64,000 nt of DNA, from NCBI GenBank assembly GCA_038030265.1, contig CM075938.1, positions 42,153,189 through 42,217,188 on the forward strand. The letters are read 5' to 3'. Every line of letters begins with the position of its first letter. Positions within the stretch are counted from its first letter, which is position 1. The notes under the pieces were generated by a model that made no database searches, was not told the DNA's origin, and saw only the letters and a program-made list of their open reading frames with translations. The stretch is from Corythucha ciliata. Taxonomy: Eukaryota; Arthropoda; Insecta; Hemiptera; Tingidae. The position numbers were made by a program, and so were the translations under genes. Shown piece after piece: positions 1-10,350 of the stretch.

Positions 1-969
1 TTTTCAATTTTCAGTCCTAAATTATTCAGTTTAACAGACATTTTCAGTCACAATTATGTCATTGCGGATGAGTTACATGCGTTTGTGATCTACTTCCTAT
101 AAAGGACGAAATGCTGAAAACTAATTATACGTATTAATATTATAGTTATCAGAGCATTGGGGTTACAGAAGTCTTCCTGGTCTAATTTTGTGAGAACGAC
201 CATTAAAAGAATCCCACATGGTTACGAATAACGAAAACCGATAACTTTTATTACTACGAGTAAGTATAATGGCCGTTCCTACTAATGATGCAATTATAAA
301 ATAAGTCTATCAACAATGAATTATACGGATGTTATGTACGGAATGTTTTTCGGAGCTTTTTGGGTGACAGTTACCGTTCTGTCTTCTGTTTGTTGGAACG
401 TTTAGCCTAAATCTGAAGGCCGGTACCTTTTGACCATTAAAATGATTCCACATGGTTACAGATGATGAAGACATAGAAACATCAACATCATTTGTCAATT
501 TTGAAAATGTATCCTACATTTGACGATCTCTATCTTGGAAACTGTGATACCTCCAGATCCCGCTTTGGACTAGTTTTCTCGGAAATTTTGTCTGCTTTGA
601 AATGTTACTTCGCAGTCACAGGCGAAAAATGGCTACTTAAGCAAAAAAAGTGCCTAAACCCGAAAAAAATCCAAAAGTGTCTCCGTCTTTCCCGAATTCA
701 AGGATGATCCCGAGGTTTTTCCAATCAACAATCTGAACAACAAATCAACAAATTGAACACGTAATACCTACACCACCCCCAACAACATGAAACAAAAAAA
801 ATCATCTACCCTAATTATTGCAACCTTCGATACCTTATTTTACTGGGCTAATATGATAGTTTCCGAATGCAAGAACCCTTTAGCCTCGTTGGCTCACACA
901 ATTAAATTATTTTGCGCGACATCTCCCAACTAAACCAACTGACCATTATGCCAAACTGTGGACATTTTC
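1..969. other. No gene recognised; short local repeat
   Basis: AT-rich sequence without a convincing exon. A 29-30 bp stretch at 198-227 (gaccattaaa followed by catggttac) recurs with a few changes at 432-460. An open frame of about 70 codons at 492-707 has no recognisable motif. I see nothing else. Confidence 0.5.
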
Positions 970-1021
970 TTAAAAAACGAAGAATTCGGAAGTTCCCGTC
1001 ACAAAAAGTTTTATTTTAGAA
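970..1021 (+). repeat. Left 52-bp inverted repeat of Penelope-like element
   Basis: The 52 bases here are the exact reverse complement of 2871-2922 by eye. They include gaattcggaagttcccgtca and end in ttttattttagaa. The copy abuts the 5'-truncated RT coding remnant. Penelope-like elements are known to carry terminal repeats (pLTRs) that can be in inverted orientation next to a truncated 5' end, so this is most likely the upstream inverted pLTR fragment. Confidence 0.85.
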
Positions 1022-1025
1022 TGCT

Positions 1026-2014
1026 CTAAAACAGTTAGTGAAACAATCTTGTGTAATACCTGATGTCAAAAAACTTAGCCTTCTCCCAATGAACCCCAGG
1101 GCACCAGAACTGTATTCAGTGGTAAAACTCCACAAGCCAGGTTTACCATACGGCCAATAGTCTCCTACATTAACAGTCTAATGGAGGAACTAGAACGGTT
1201 TTTTTGCTCTAAATTAAAACGTCACTTAAAATATGAAAGGAGCCCATTTGCGTTAAGAAATACGTATGAGTTATTTCAGGAGTTTGATAAACTAAATATT
1301 ACAAATTATGAAGAAATGTCACTTGTTTCTTTCGATATAAAAAATTTGTACAGCAGTATCCCGGCAGTGGCATGTTTTTCCTTGGTTAAGCAAATGCTTT
1401 TCGAGCGTATTCTTGATAATACTGTACGACAGGGCTTATTAGAACTGCTTGAGTTCGTGGTGAACAATGGTTATTTTCGTTTCAATTATATTTTTTATAA
1501 AAGTCCGGGCTTTCAAACGGGATCGCCGCTCTCCCCGTTACTCGCGGAGATTTATATGTTTCATTTCGAGAGTGAACTTTTTAACAGTCCGGGGTGGGTC
1601 AGTCTTCCGGTAATGCTATGGCGACGGTATGTTGATGACGTCATCTGTGTAATGGATTCTCCGTCGTTTGATGGTGCTGAAACACTCTCGGTTTTGAATG
1701 GAAAGGACACCAACATTGTTTTCACCTTTGAGAATGAAGAGAGGGGCAGTGTGTGCTTCTTGGATGCGAGGATATCGAGGAGCACTTGTGGTGGTCTTGA
1801 GTACGACGTCTACAGAAAGCCGACGACCTCGGATGTGTTAATACCTAGTGACTCTAGGCACCCAATCTCGCAGAAACTAGGCGGCCTCGTATGGTTCATT
1901 GACCGCGCCCTGAGATTTCCACTTTCTCAAGAAAAACTAAACAGGGAAATGGCTACAATGGGCTACTTATGGCCTAGCGCAACGGGTATCCTACACAGAC
2001 AGTGGACGCACTGA
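1026..2014 (+). pseudogene. Penelope-like reverse transcriptase (degraded)
   Basis: The longest intact frame is 1181-2014 (277 codons). It shows RT motif A FDIKNLYSSI (residues 51-60), motif B GSPLSPLLAEIY (114-125), motif C YVDD (150-153) and the downstream YRKPT block (211-215), all typical of PLE RTs. Conserved coding extends upstream in another frame: 1026-1148 reads as a PELYSVVKLHKPG-like segment, and 1151 onward continues RPIVSYINS, so a single-base frameshift lies near 1148. The methionine at 1181 is internal, not a real start. The usual PLE N-terminal part is absent. The RT would copy element RNA at a nicked chromosomal target, but this copy cannot make a full protein. Confidence 0.85.
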
Positions 2015-2124
2015 CCAGAAAACGGGAGAGAAAATTGGCAGCTTCACAATGCTACACTCCTCCACGAGGTTCTGATACCTCTTCATAGGTCGTTGTTCCA
2101 TATCTAGGTGAGGACTTACATAAG

Positions 2125-2615
2125 ATGGCAAGCATCCTGCGGGATGGAAATCAGCGGGTCGTCTATCGCTCGGTGGGCAATCTGCGCCAAATGGTTTCCC
2201 GTACCAAAGATTCCAAGGGCTTGCTGGGGATGTCGGGCGTTTACAAAATCGAGTGTCAGTCGAGTGTGGTCGTTTTTATATTGGGCAAACGGGGCGCCGA
2301 CTGGGCACTAGGGTTATTGAACATTCGGGTGGAGCTTCGGAGCTGGGCCAACACGTGCGGGTCACTGGGCATGCGAAGGAAAATTGGAAAGTGAACCTTT
2401 TACACTCGGTAAAGAAGGGACCATTGATGACCTGGTTGGAGAAGTTCGAGATTGTCCGTCATAGTCGCGCAAGCGGTGAGAACTTGATTAACCGGGTAAC
2501 CGAGTTCGAGCTCTCACCATGCCTCAATAAGTGTCTGGACCTTTTCCCGGCTGGGATGGGAAGCCGCAGGGGTGGGAGTCAGGACAGGCCCATCGGGAGG
2601 GAACTGAATGCCTAG
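2125..2615 (+). pseudogene. GIY-YIG endonuclease domain of Penelope-like element (frameshifted)
   Basis: Frame 2125-2394 gives a basic linker followed by SGVYKIEC, the GIY half of the fold. The frame starting at 2253 gives CGRFYIGQTGRRLGTR, the YIG half with the conserved arginine, followed by IEH and a C-terminal part with ENLINRVTEFELSP. Joining the two halves needs a frameshift near 2255-2275. In PLEs this domain nicks target DNA to prime reverse transcription. It lies about 110 bases after the end of the RT frame, as expected for one broken polyprotein. The cysteine near the GVY strand and the one just before YIG fit the PLE subtype. Confidence 0.8.
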
Positions 2616-2870
2616 ACTCGTCCTCTGTTGTTCCTTGTTATCCCATTTCATTTTGGGGTTTCATTCAGGCTAGTTTAAGCCCTGTCACAATGTGACATCT
2701 TCTGTTGTCGTTTTTATTTATTTACTTTATTTAATTTTTATTTATTTTGTTTTCCGGGATCTAGAGGTAAGGCGAATGAGGTTTGTAAAGGTTTGTTGAT
2801 ACGCTTTGAACATAATTGTTCCTTTGTCTCTTATGCTGTAAATGACTCATTGTCGAAACTAGTCCCTTTT
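2616..2870 (+). other. 3' untranslated region of the Penelope-like element
   Basis: Non-coding sequence between the endonuclease stop and the right inverted repeat, with T-rich runs (tttatttattta-like, about 2710-2750). The sequence 2841-2867 contains CGAAACTAGTC, which resembles the 3' half of a hammerhead ribozyme core (see findings). Confidence 0.5.
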
Positions 2871-2922
2871 TTCTAAAATAAAACTTTTTGTGACGGGAAC
2901 TTCCGAATTCTTCGTTTTTTAA
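2871..2922 (-). repeat. Right 52-bp inverted repeat of Penelope-like element
   Basis: Exact reverse complement of 970-1021. It follows directly on the 3' untranslated region and marks the downstream edge of the element. Confidence 0.85.
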
Positions 2923-5227
2923 ACATTTGACACACCTTCAATCCTCCGGCCAACCCTCAACTTTTGTTTTGGTGGACATTTTATTTATTTATTTATGCAT
3001 CCCGCAGAAACACCACGCTTTTTTTTAACGGTATTCGAATTTTCAACTGCGCACATCACTCACTATATACGTGAGAAAATAAGTCGATGACTCAAGATGC
3101 GGTGCATCAAGATAATGGTGTGACGTAGGGGGAAGAAAATTGGCCTCTGAGGGTTTATGAAGATGTGAAGGGCGAGGGAAGAACAAATTGATTTCACTCC
3201 TTTCCGCACACTTCATCACTATCCACCCTACCAACACCTATTTTCTTCTTTTGAATTACATGGTAAAAAAGTAGAAAAGAGTGGGTATTTTTGAGTGCTT
3301 CTTGGGGAGATGAATGGATAAATTATTTTATGACATATTATTCTTATAGAAAGGAATACATTGGGACTTTTCCATGTGGGAAAAACTGATGGTTCTTTAC
3401 TCCTTCGAATGATTAATGACTGAAGGAAGTGCATATTATGTTTCTACTTTTTTTTCTGTCTCCTTCTTTTCCTTTTCTTTCTTGAAGAAGGAAGATCAGC
3501 ACGTGAAAAGGGAGGACGAAAAAGAAAGAAGAAAAAAAAACGCAGATAACGTTCCCGAAGAAGAAGACAAATGTAAAGACTTGGCGTATATCAAATTGAC
3601 AGGCCTTGTGTTGTTTATAGCTTTTCCTTCTCAAGTAATCCATTAGGCACTAAAAAGAAATCTTACGTTTTCATCAGTTCCTCAGCATTTTCAGGAAAAG
3701 ATAATGCTGAAACTGATTGAACAACAAAAATTGCACGCTATAATACAAAAATATGTTGTTGAATTTTAGCATACGTCTTCGTTGGAGAGGTGGAATACCC
3801 ATGGCCTTTTGATTTTCAAGTAAGAGTTTAGGCCAATATTATTAGACTAGGCGAATAGCATTAGCCTTCAGATGAATAGTATAACTATAATTTTCAACCT
3901 GAATAAGCTATTAACCCGCGCAAATAGTATTTGCCTAGGCTAATGATATTTGCCTGAAATGGCCTTTTGCTCGCAATATTTCCATTAATCAGTTCACGGT
4001 ACTCACTGAAGTCAGATGGTGATGTAGCAAATCCCTTCACAATCATACGAGGGGAAAAACAGTTAGATTTTACAATGAACACGCCCGTCTTTAACTGGAT
4101 TGAAAAACGAATTGGTCTTTTTAGTTGTCTTCAAAATTAACTAATAATGAGGAAGAACACGTTTTCCAAAATCATGCTGTCGTAATAGCTTGGGTACCAA
4201 AACTCGTGAAAACCCGATCCGTTCAAATAAAATCAGGCCCTATATTTTTTTATTAATTTTTAAAACTATTGGGTTGCGGGACCCATTTGAAATAGGCTAG
4301 ATGGACTGATGACGTAATGACAGCATTTGCATGGCCTTCACAATAGGTTCCCACATATCAAAAAATAGGACTTAAGAGCAAAGGACTTAAGAGAACGGGA
4401 AGGACAAGAAGGGGCAAGACATGATAACAGCCATGATGCGGAGGGTTGGGAGGTGTCACAACCCCTTTACTACGTCACGAGTCACAGACCGGCCGTTTAA
4501 GGTAACAACAAAAATTGTCAAGTTTTATTATTTCGCTATAAACCGAAATCAATCATTTACGAACTAATATTCAATTCATGGGGCCTAATTTTTGAAAGTA
4601 ATTTTCAACTCTATACTTCGGACTCATCAAAATTGTCACATGGAAAGTCATAGGAAAAGTGCAAAGTGAAAAGAGAAGAGTTGAAAAGTACTTTTAAAAA
4701 AAAGGCCCCTGGTTATATTTAGTCATTTTCCTTCGAAAAAAAATGTTTCCAACGATTTTTATTTTTTATGTTTCTTCCTCATTATTACAACGGGTGAACT
4801 TTTTAAATTGTCTGTTGCCTCAAACTCATTGTTACAATATTCCAACAAAAACAGCGGGAATGAGGAAAAGAGCAAAAATCAGAAATGCTCAAATGCTTTC
4901 CGATCGGCATAGTTCTTGCCTGTCGAATTTTCAGGGCACCATTTTTTCGTGTCCTCGTTCCCGTTAATGCGGTGGGCCCACCCATCTGCCATAGGTAAGC
5001 GGTGGTGAAAAGCACAAAGACTGATTAGTGGTTAGGCTCATACATCATGCCCCACGTAGTACATACTCCACATCTATATGCTGGCTAATCGAACGTTCCC
5101 TACTGTCCCCTTACAAGTTCCGAGAACGCCCCCTAAGAATTCAGAACCGAGATCTTTTTTTTCGTTTGCTCTATTTTCGAATTTTCAAGTCAATGAACTC
5201 GTTTGTTGTTAGTGGAGACATTTAAAA
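2923..5227. other. No gene recognised
   Basis: AT-rich intergenic or intronic sequence. It includes an AG/CT-rich stretch (3450-3570) and a short imperfect hairpin at about 3675-3717 with arms built on CAGCATT/AATGCTG. Open frames in this interval are short and show no domain signature. Confidence 0.5.
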
Positions 5228-5392
5228 GGCCTAATTACACCAACCGAGTAGCTCGGCCGAGTTAGGCCAAGTACTGGGCCGAGCCCGGGCAGAGGCAAAA
5301 TCACGTGTTCATCGCTCGGCCGAGCACCGTCTGTGGTGATTGCTCATGGGTTTTACTCGGCCGAGTAAAACCTATGTGTAAATAGGCTAGGC
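5228..5392. mobile_element. MITE-like element with GGCCTAaTTACAC termini
   Basis: About 165 bp. The left end GGCCTAATTACACC matches the reverse complement of the right end, where TGTGTAAATAGGC is followed by TAGGCC. The interior carries the 10-bp palindrome CTCGGCCGAG three times (5252-5261, 5315-5324, 5356-5365). There is no coding potential. The termini resemble those of the 30480 element (GGCC, then TTTACAC), so a non-autonomous PIF/Harbinger-like origin is plausible. No clean target duplication was seen. Confidence 0.55.
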
Positions 5393-5397
5393 CTTTA

Positions 5398-5450
5398 GGC
5401 TCGTTTCACACAAATCGCACGCGGCAGCCAAAACTGTGCAGGATAGAATA
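5398..5450 (+). mobile_element. Fragment of TIR element related to the 57329 MITE
   Basis: GGCTCGTTTCACACAAA followed by a CGCGGCAGCC stretch matches the left terminus of the element at 57329-57496 (GGCTCGTTTCACATAAAC, later GGCTGCCGCG on the opposite strand). Only one terminus is present here, directly beside the MITE that ends at about 5392. Confidence 0.45.
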
Positions 5451-5524
5451 CGCAGGATGATTGGATCAATAAAGACATTTTAATGAGCAACCATAAAGAA
5501 AATACGTTAAAGAATACACAGTTA

Positions 5525-5790
5525 AAATTGAGAAAATGCTAATTCGCGGTTTCTGGAGGCAACTTAGTGGATAAAAAAAAAAGATAAAAAAAAAAAAAGC
5601 GAATTCGCGGTTGAAATTGTGAAAAGCTCCAATGTCCTGTTCTTGCGAGTCGAGCCCGCGGCTAAAATTAAGAAAATTCGCTAATTCAACGCAAAAAGTG
5701 AAAAAAAAGCAATTTGAAGCTAAAATTGTGAACAGAATCGCTACGTTTATCATACGTATTTTATCGGAATTCTCCGGTAAAATTGAGAAA

Positions 5791-5791
<1 letters not shown>
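5525..5791. repeat. Degenerate tandem array, sub-type I, left part
   Basis: Successive imperfect units of about 28-30 nt with the approximate pattern taaaattgagaaaa, then gctaattcgcgg. Units can be followed from a gctaattcgcgg copy near 5540 to the ggtaaaattgagaaaa copy at 5776. The array is interrupted at 5792 by the LINE insertion and resumes at 6778. Confidence 0.7.
5777..5791. repeat. Target-site duplication (3' side) of the I-like LINE
   Basis: GTAAAATTGAGAAAA, 15 bp, is identical to 6778-6792. The two copies directly flank the (ATT)n tail and the truncated 5' end of the minus-strand LINE. The same words occur elsewhere in the array, so chance is not excluded, but the exact placement at both junctions supports a true duplication. 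Confidence 0.7.

Positions 5792-5858
<67 letters not shown>
5791..5858 (-). repeat. (ATT)n microsatellite, tail of the minus-strand LINE
   Basis: About 22 perfect ATT units. On the minus strand this is an (AAT)n tail placed directly after the LINE 3' untranslated region. Simple TAA-type tails are a hallmark of I-clade elements. The poly-isoleucine frames seen across it are artefacts. Confidence 0.85.
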
Positions 5859-6777
5859 CTGGTTAATCAGTGGGCCCGCAGCCCACACCCGGCTATGCCG
5901 AGTCCAAGGGCACCAAAGTCGTTATTGGCTCATACGCCATGCCCAAGGGTGTTGGGGTCGGACTCGGGAGACCTAATGCTGGTCCACAAACCTTGCCGCC
6001 CCCCTAACAAACTCCAAAACTCGAACCCCCTCGGTTCTGAAGAATGCCAGGGCGGGTAGCCTATCGGTTCCAAAAACTTGGAACCTGATCGCCGCGGACC
6101 TATCTATCGCAGCTACCAACAAGGTGTGCCGTCGTCTCTTCCTCCCCATCACATTCCCTACACATCGGGTCCGCCGTTATGCCCATCTTGAATAGATGAC
6201 TACGGACAGCATAGTGGCCCGTAAACATCCCCACTGCTATTCGTAGATTACGCCTATGTAGAGACAACAGCCAAGCTGTTGCAGCTCTATCCCACCTTCT
6301 TATGCACAACCTCGCCTGCTTGCGTGCTGATGTTCCTTTCCAGGAACTAATCGCAAAACCGTCTGCCCAGTTTTTTATCTGACCCTTTCCTACTTTCTTT
6401 GAAACCGCAATGGACGGCTCCGGTCCCACGTTGCTAAGTGTTACTCCTTTTTTAGCCAGCATGTCCGCCCTCTCGTTACCTTCAAAACCTCTATGGCCTG
6501 GAATCCACGCTAAACTAACGCTGTTCCCCAGTTCCTGTACGTCTGAGATCACACGACAACAGTCAGCCACCAGTGCTGAATCCACGACTGGTTTTACGAT
6601 GGCCCCTAAAGCCGCCTGACTGTCCATGTACACCTTAACGTTTTTAAACCTCACATGTTTCCTTCCAGAAGAGACAATCCAAAATCGCCGTAATCTCAGC
6701 CTGGAACACCGTTGCCCAGTTTCCGAGGTGCCGACAATGTTCTACTCCCAGCTGTGGAATCCAGACCCCCACACCCT
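5792..6777 (-). mobile_element. 5'-truncated I-like LINE insertion
   Basis: Minus-strand element of about 1 kb containing an RNase H domain, a C-terminal zinc-knuckle-like region, a 3' untranslated region (5859-5972) and an (AAT)n tail. It is flanked by a 15-bp target duplication (5777-5791 and 6778-6792). The 5' truncation falls within the start of the RNase H domain, the usual result of incomplete target-primed reverse transcription. RNase H plus a TAA-type tail points to the I superfamily. The family assignment is inference from domain content. Confidence 0.8.
5973..6777 (-). pseudogene. LINE RNase H domain and C-terminal tail (two frameshifts)
   Basis: Reading 6777 down to about 6650 gives GVGVWIPQLG and FQAEITAI (catalytic Glu). 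After a one-base frameshift near 6650, the frame 6654-6100 gives MDSQAA (catalytic Asp, residue 11), WIPGHRG (50-56) and GNERAD (59-64, catalytic Asp), then a TGH...CREC...HLVGSC knuckle-like segment. A 4-bp duplication of GATA near 6105 breaks the frame. Skipping it continues as RFQVFGTDRL and on to FVDQH, with a stop at 5973-5975. The first catalytic Asp lies upstream of the truncation and is missing. The enzyme would remove RNA from the RNA/DNA hybrid during retrotransposition. Confidence 0.8.
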
Positions 6778-7616
6778 GTAAAATTGAGAAAAAGGGCAAA
6801 CTGAAATTGATGACAAACTTTTCTATTTTACTTATTGCATTTGCAGGTAAAATAGCGAGAAATAGCCGCAAAAATGTATCATTCAGAACAACTGAATAGC
6901 AGCGAAATTGTATGTTTCTGGTCTAAATATCCTGCAAACATAAAGTTTATGGCAGTGGGGGCGATGCGGGTTGGCGGTTTTACGCTCACGAAATTGCAAT
7001 TTTCAAGACATTTCTTTTTTTCGATGCCTCGGACTCACAGCTATGGCCAGCCGCGACAACACCAAAAGCTCAAGAACTTTCGTCGTGAAATCACAGCTCT
7101 CTGAGCTAAAAATCTGTGTAATGGCCAGTTCAGGGTCCAATTATCGTTGAAATTGCTAGCTTCTAGTATATTCTGGCGAAATTCACCGTTTCTGGTATTT
7201 ATTTCCGCAAAATTTGGAGTTTCGGGGATCTTTCACAGTGACTAAAGTCATCTGACGAATAGTCCTCATAAATGCAACATCTTCGAGGTAAATATCCGTG
7301 ATATTGGAATTTTTCTGACTGAACATTCACGATTTTGCAAGTTTGACGTCCAAATTTTAGCGAAAATGCAAGTTGTAGGGTCTTTCCCGACTGTGCCCTT
7401 AAAACTTTGAATTTAAATTTGAACTTGATTTAATTGCTTCGACATTGAATGAGTTTGCATGATCGATTCCTAATTTAAGCGATTATAAGTACTAATTTTA
7501 GCGAAATTAAAAGTTTTCCTGGCTGAATTTACGTGAAACTAACTGTTACGGACCTTCGGGTGTTGATTCTTGCAAAAATACAAGTTGCGCCTTTTAATTT
7601 CAGCAAAATTACACAT
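6778..7616. repeat. Degenerate tandem array, sub-types I and V
   Basis: Resumes the sub-type I pattern (taaaattgagaaaa, aatagcgagaaatagccgc) and grades into units of about 30-32 nt resembling gcgaaaattgcaagtttc followed by tggtctaattt. Units can be traced to gcaaaattacacattacgg, where the next LINE begins. No coding potential. Confidence 0.6.
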
Positions 7617-7619
7617 TAC

Positions 7620-8938
7620 GGGGCACTAGGCCTATCTCTCAAATAAACATGTTTGCAAAAATAATAGAGAGATGCGCAAAAAATGAATTAATGAGTTACC
7701 TAAAAGAATGTAAATTACTGTCAGAAAGGCAATACGGTTTCAGGAAAGGGAAAAGCACGCAAGATGCTTTGGCAATAATGAGTACTATGGTTAGCCGAGC
7801 TTTAGACAAAGGTGAAAACCCATTGGTGTTTTCTTAGACACTTCAAAGGCTTTCGATACTATATCCAAGATATCCTTATCCAAAAAATGGAAAAAATGGG
7901 AATAACTGGGAGGAATTTGAATTGGTTTAGATCGTACTCAATTAACCGCCCCCAAATACTTAAACTAAATGGGAGTATGAGTGATACTGTGATGTCTCAA
8001 CAGTATGGCATACCTCAAGGAACTGTGCTGGGACCCATACTCTACTTATTGTATGTTAATGATCTCGGGAAAATTAACGCGGATGGGGAACTTATAATGT
8101 TTGCTGACGACACGGCTGTAATTTTTTCTGGTGGAACATGGAACGAAGCGTTTAAAAGGGCAAAGACTGGTATGAAAAATTGTTTATCATGGTTTCAGAG
8201 AAATAAGTTGACAATAAACAGAGGAAAAACTTCATATCTGTCTTTTTCATACCAGAAAAATCTGCAGCCGGACAGTAATACTAAACTAAGCGTTTGTGAA
8301 TGTCAGTTGGATGACGAATGTAGCTGTAATGAATCATGGACTATAAAACCTGTAAACTACTGTAAATATTTAGGATTTATTTTAGATAAATACCTTAAAT
8401 GGGATACATATTCAAAATTTGACCAAAAAGTTGAGGCAATTGATTTATATTTTCCGCCGATTGCAGCCGATCCTGAGTTTGAACGTACTTAGAAATGTTT
8501 ATTGTGCGTATGCCCAATCACTCTTAATATACAGTTTGCCAGTATGGTCTGATACATTCAAAAGCCATCTTAACCAGGTTCAAATCATTCAAAAGAAACT
8601 AATCAGAATAATATCTAAGAAACCGTACAATTCACCCTCTAAACCATTATTTATTAAATTAAACTTACTGAATTTTGATCAATTGATGAAACTTAATTGC
8701 ATGAAAGAAGTTTTGAAGAAAGGTGTATGGGAATCACCGGTACTCATATAGAGGCATGAAGTACCTAAACACCCTACCCATGGACGTAAAAATTGTATTA
8801 AACTCCACAGATCATAATAAAAAAAAAGAACAAAAATGTTGTATAAACATTTATTGTTTACAGAGCATAACTAGAGCTAAAATGTACATAATGCATTATA
8901 AAACTGTAATAATGTATAAAACCGGAAATGTATAGACC
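7620..8938 (+). pseudogene. Jockey-superfamily-like LINE reverse transcriptase (degraded)
   Basis: A 5'-truncated RT. It opens at about 7628 with RPIS, then MFAKIIERC, and QYGFRKGKSTQDA (motif 2 region). Motif A reads DTSKAFDTISK in a shifted frame (about 7840-7870). Frame 7812-8492 holds GIPQGTVLGP (motif B, residues 66-75), FADDTAV (motif C, FADD at 8100-8111) and a CKYLGFILD block. The thumb continues in another frame, 8419-8751, with LIYSLPVWSD and a basic C-terminal tail, and decays by about 8935. At least three frameshifts are needed, near 7830, 7868 and 8430. The endonuclease domain and 5' part are missing. Clade assignment (Jockey or CR1-like) is inference from motif style. Confidence 0.8.
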
Positions 8939-9024
8939 CCCAAGATGATGAAACATTAATTAGTATTTAGCCAATTGCCTAGAGAAACCTAATTTCTCGA
9001 GTGTTGTGTACGTCTAATTTATTG

Positions 9025-9085
9025 ATTGTTTTGCTATTGATGTGATTGTTTTGTTTTTGATGTGATTGTTTTGCACTTGGGTAAT
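9025..9085. repeat. Short tandem repeat, about 20 bp x 3
   Basis: Three units of gatgtgattgttttg-type sequence. No known role. Confidence 0.5.
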
Positions 9086-9257
9086 GATTTGTATAATGTA
9101 ACAAATGAGGCTCTTCTCCTAACACGATTTAGCTTCTCTGATTTCACCAAGTTACCGTATCAAAATGGTTATTTCTGGGATGGTTTAGGAATCTGCATAA
9201 AATTTAAATGAAATGTACTCTTTCCGACCGCCAGCGGCCAGAGCGAAATTTAAAGTT

Positions 9258-9425
9258 TCCATAGAAACTCGGGCATGAAGAGATTTGAAACACGTGTGGT
9301 GGACACGGTTCTTTGTTGCAAAGTTGAATCAGGTTTGAGCCCGAACTTGAATCGCAACATGAATCGACTCAAAGAGTCTCAGTGGTGTGTACTAGGCTTT
9401 AGGCTGCGACGGCACGAACAAAAGA
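9258..9425. repeat. Direct repeat, copy 1 (second copy at 10722-10860)
   Basis: The stretch with gttgcaaagttgaatcaggt, then atcgcaacatgaatcgact and agagtctcagtg, recurs at 10722-10860 with small changes. Both copies run into a tgcaaaattgcat-like end. There is no coding signal. It is an interspersed repeat of unknown class. Confidence 0.65.
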
Positions 9426-9477
9426 CGAACAAAATTGCATCATTTTGGAGGGAAATATCTATGAAATTGGATGTTTG

Positions 9478-9930
9478 GGAATATGCACATTTTTCAAGCA
9501 CTGGTGTTCTATGAAGAGGGCTCCTCAACAATACGGATGCTCACATTTAACATTGAAATTAATCAAGGATTTTTTAAAGCGAATTTTCAAATATTTTGAG
9601 TGGGCTTTGGTTACGTCAAAGGATAGTTAATGAAATGGATGGTGTGGGGGAGACGGGATAATACTCATTTTCTGGGGGGAGGGGGCAATTTTCATTGTTT
9701 TTTTTTGTTTTAAGAAAGCATTTTAGAGTTCCCTAAAATGCTTCACAAGTAAACTTTGACGTCATTTCCCCTCGCACCATCCATCCCCTCCTGAAGAACT
9801 TTTGCAATTTATTAGAAAATCAGAAAAAAAAATCGGGCTGCAACTATCGTTGATATCCTTCTATCCATGCATGTGCCATTTCACCAGTATACTTTTCTTC
9901 CAAATCGAGCGTTCATGCAAGTTTCAGGTC
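9478..9930 (+). repeat. Unclassified interspersed repeat (inverted copy at 29655-30160)
   Basis: Matches the reverse complement of 29655-30160 along its length with many substitutions and small indels. Landmarks are gcacatttttcaagcactgg, the fragment acgtcaaagg, catccatcccctcctgaag, and atgtgccatttcacc followed by the cattcatgcaagt region. No open frame or terminal inverted repeat is evident, so the class is unknown. Confidence 0.7.
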
Positions 9931-10039
9931 CCAATTTCAGCGATTAGAGCTTATTTATGGTTTTGGGAGGGGGGGGTCGGCTAGCAGCCGGCCCGCACCT
10001 ATACCCTGACGAATAGCCGTTCAATAGCAACACTTTAAG

Positions 10040-10350
10040 ATGAATATTTGTAGGTTTCCATATTATGATCTCAATATGAACGCAATTTCAAGTTTCCTGG
10101 TTGAATAACCGCAAAATTTCAAGTCCAGGATCTTATCGTTAGTTTAAGAAAAATTGCAAGTTTTTGGGCCTTTTACGAGGCGGCAGATCCCACAGGCTGG
10201 CCAATCTTAACCGAGCCTGACAAGTACCGCAGTAAATTGGAGTTCCATGACTGAATTTCCGTGGCAAGGTGACTTCCTGGTCTTAATTCCTGCGAAAATG
10301 TACGTTCCTTTTCTTATTTCTAGTGAAAATGCAAATTTGACCTAGACCAA
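10040..10350. repeat. Degenerate tandem array, sub-type V
   Basis: Imperfect units of about 30 nt resembling gcaatttcaagtttcctggt, then a variable linker and gcgaaaatg (for example aaaatttcaagtccagg, gcgaaaatgtacgttcc, gtgaaaatgcaaatttg). They resemble the array at 7140-7616. Confidence 0.5.

Larger units (their letters stand above)
970..2922 (+). mobile_element. Penelope-like retroelement, 5'-truncated and frameshifted
   Basis: A roughly 1.95-kb unit bounded by 52-bp inverted repeats. It contains, in order, a reverse transcriptase of Penelope type and a GIY-YIG endonuclease, the diagnostic domain order of canonical Penelope-like elements (PLEs). The region upstream of the RT core is missing, at least one frameshift lies in the RT (about 1148) and another in the endonuclease (about 2270), and the frame between the two domains is broken after 2014. 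It is therefore a dead copy. No clear target-site duplication was found outside the inverted repeats. Confidence 0.85.

Noticed and set aside
3413..3646. Overlapping frames on both strands rich in Phe or Lys/Glu
   Set aside because: Purine/pyrimidine-biased sequence that is open on both strands, with no coding features.
5632..5976. Open frames on both strands with long poly-isoleucine or similar runs
   Set aside because: They are produced by the (ATT)n LINE tail and flanking array, with no domain and no plausible protein.
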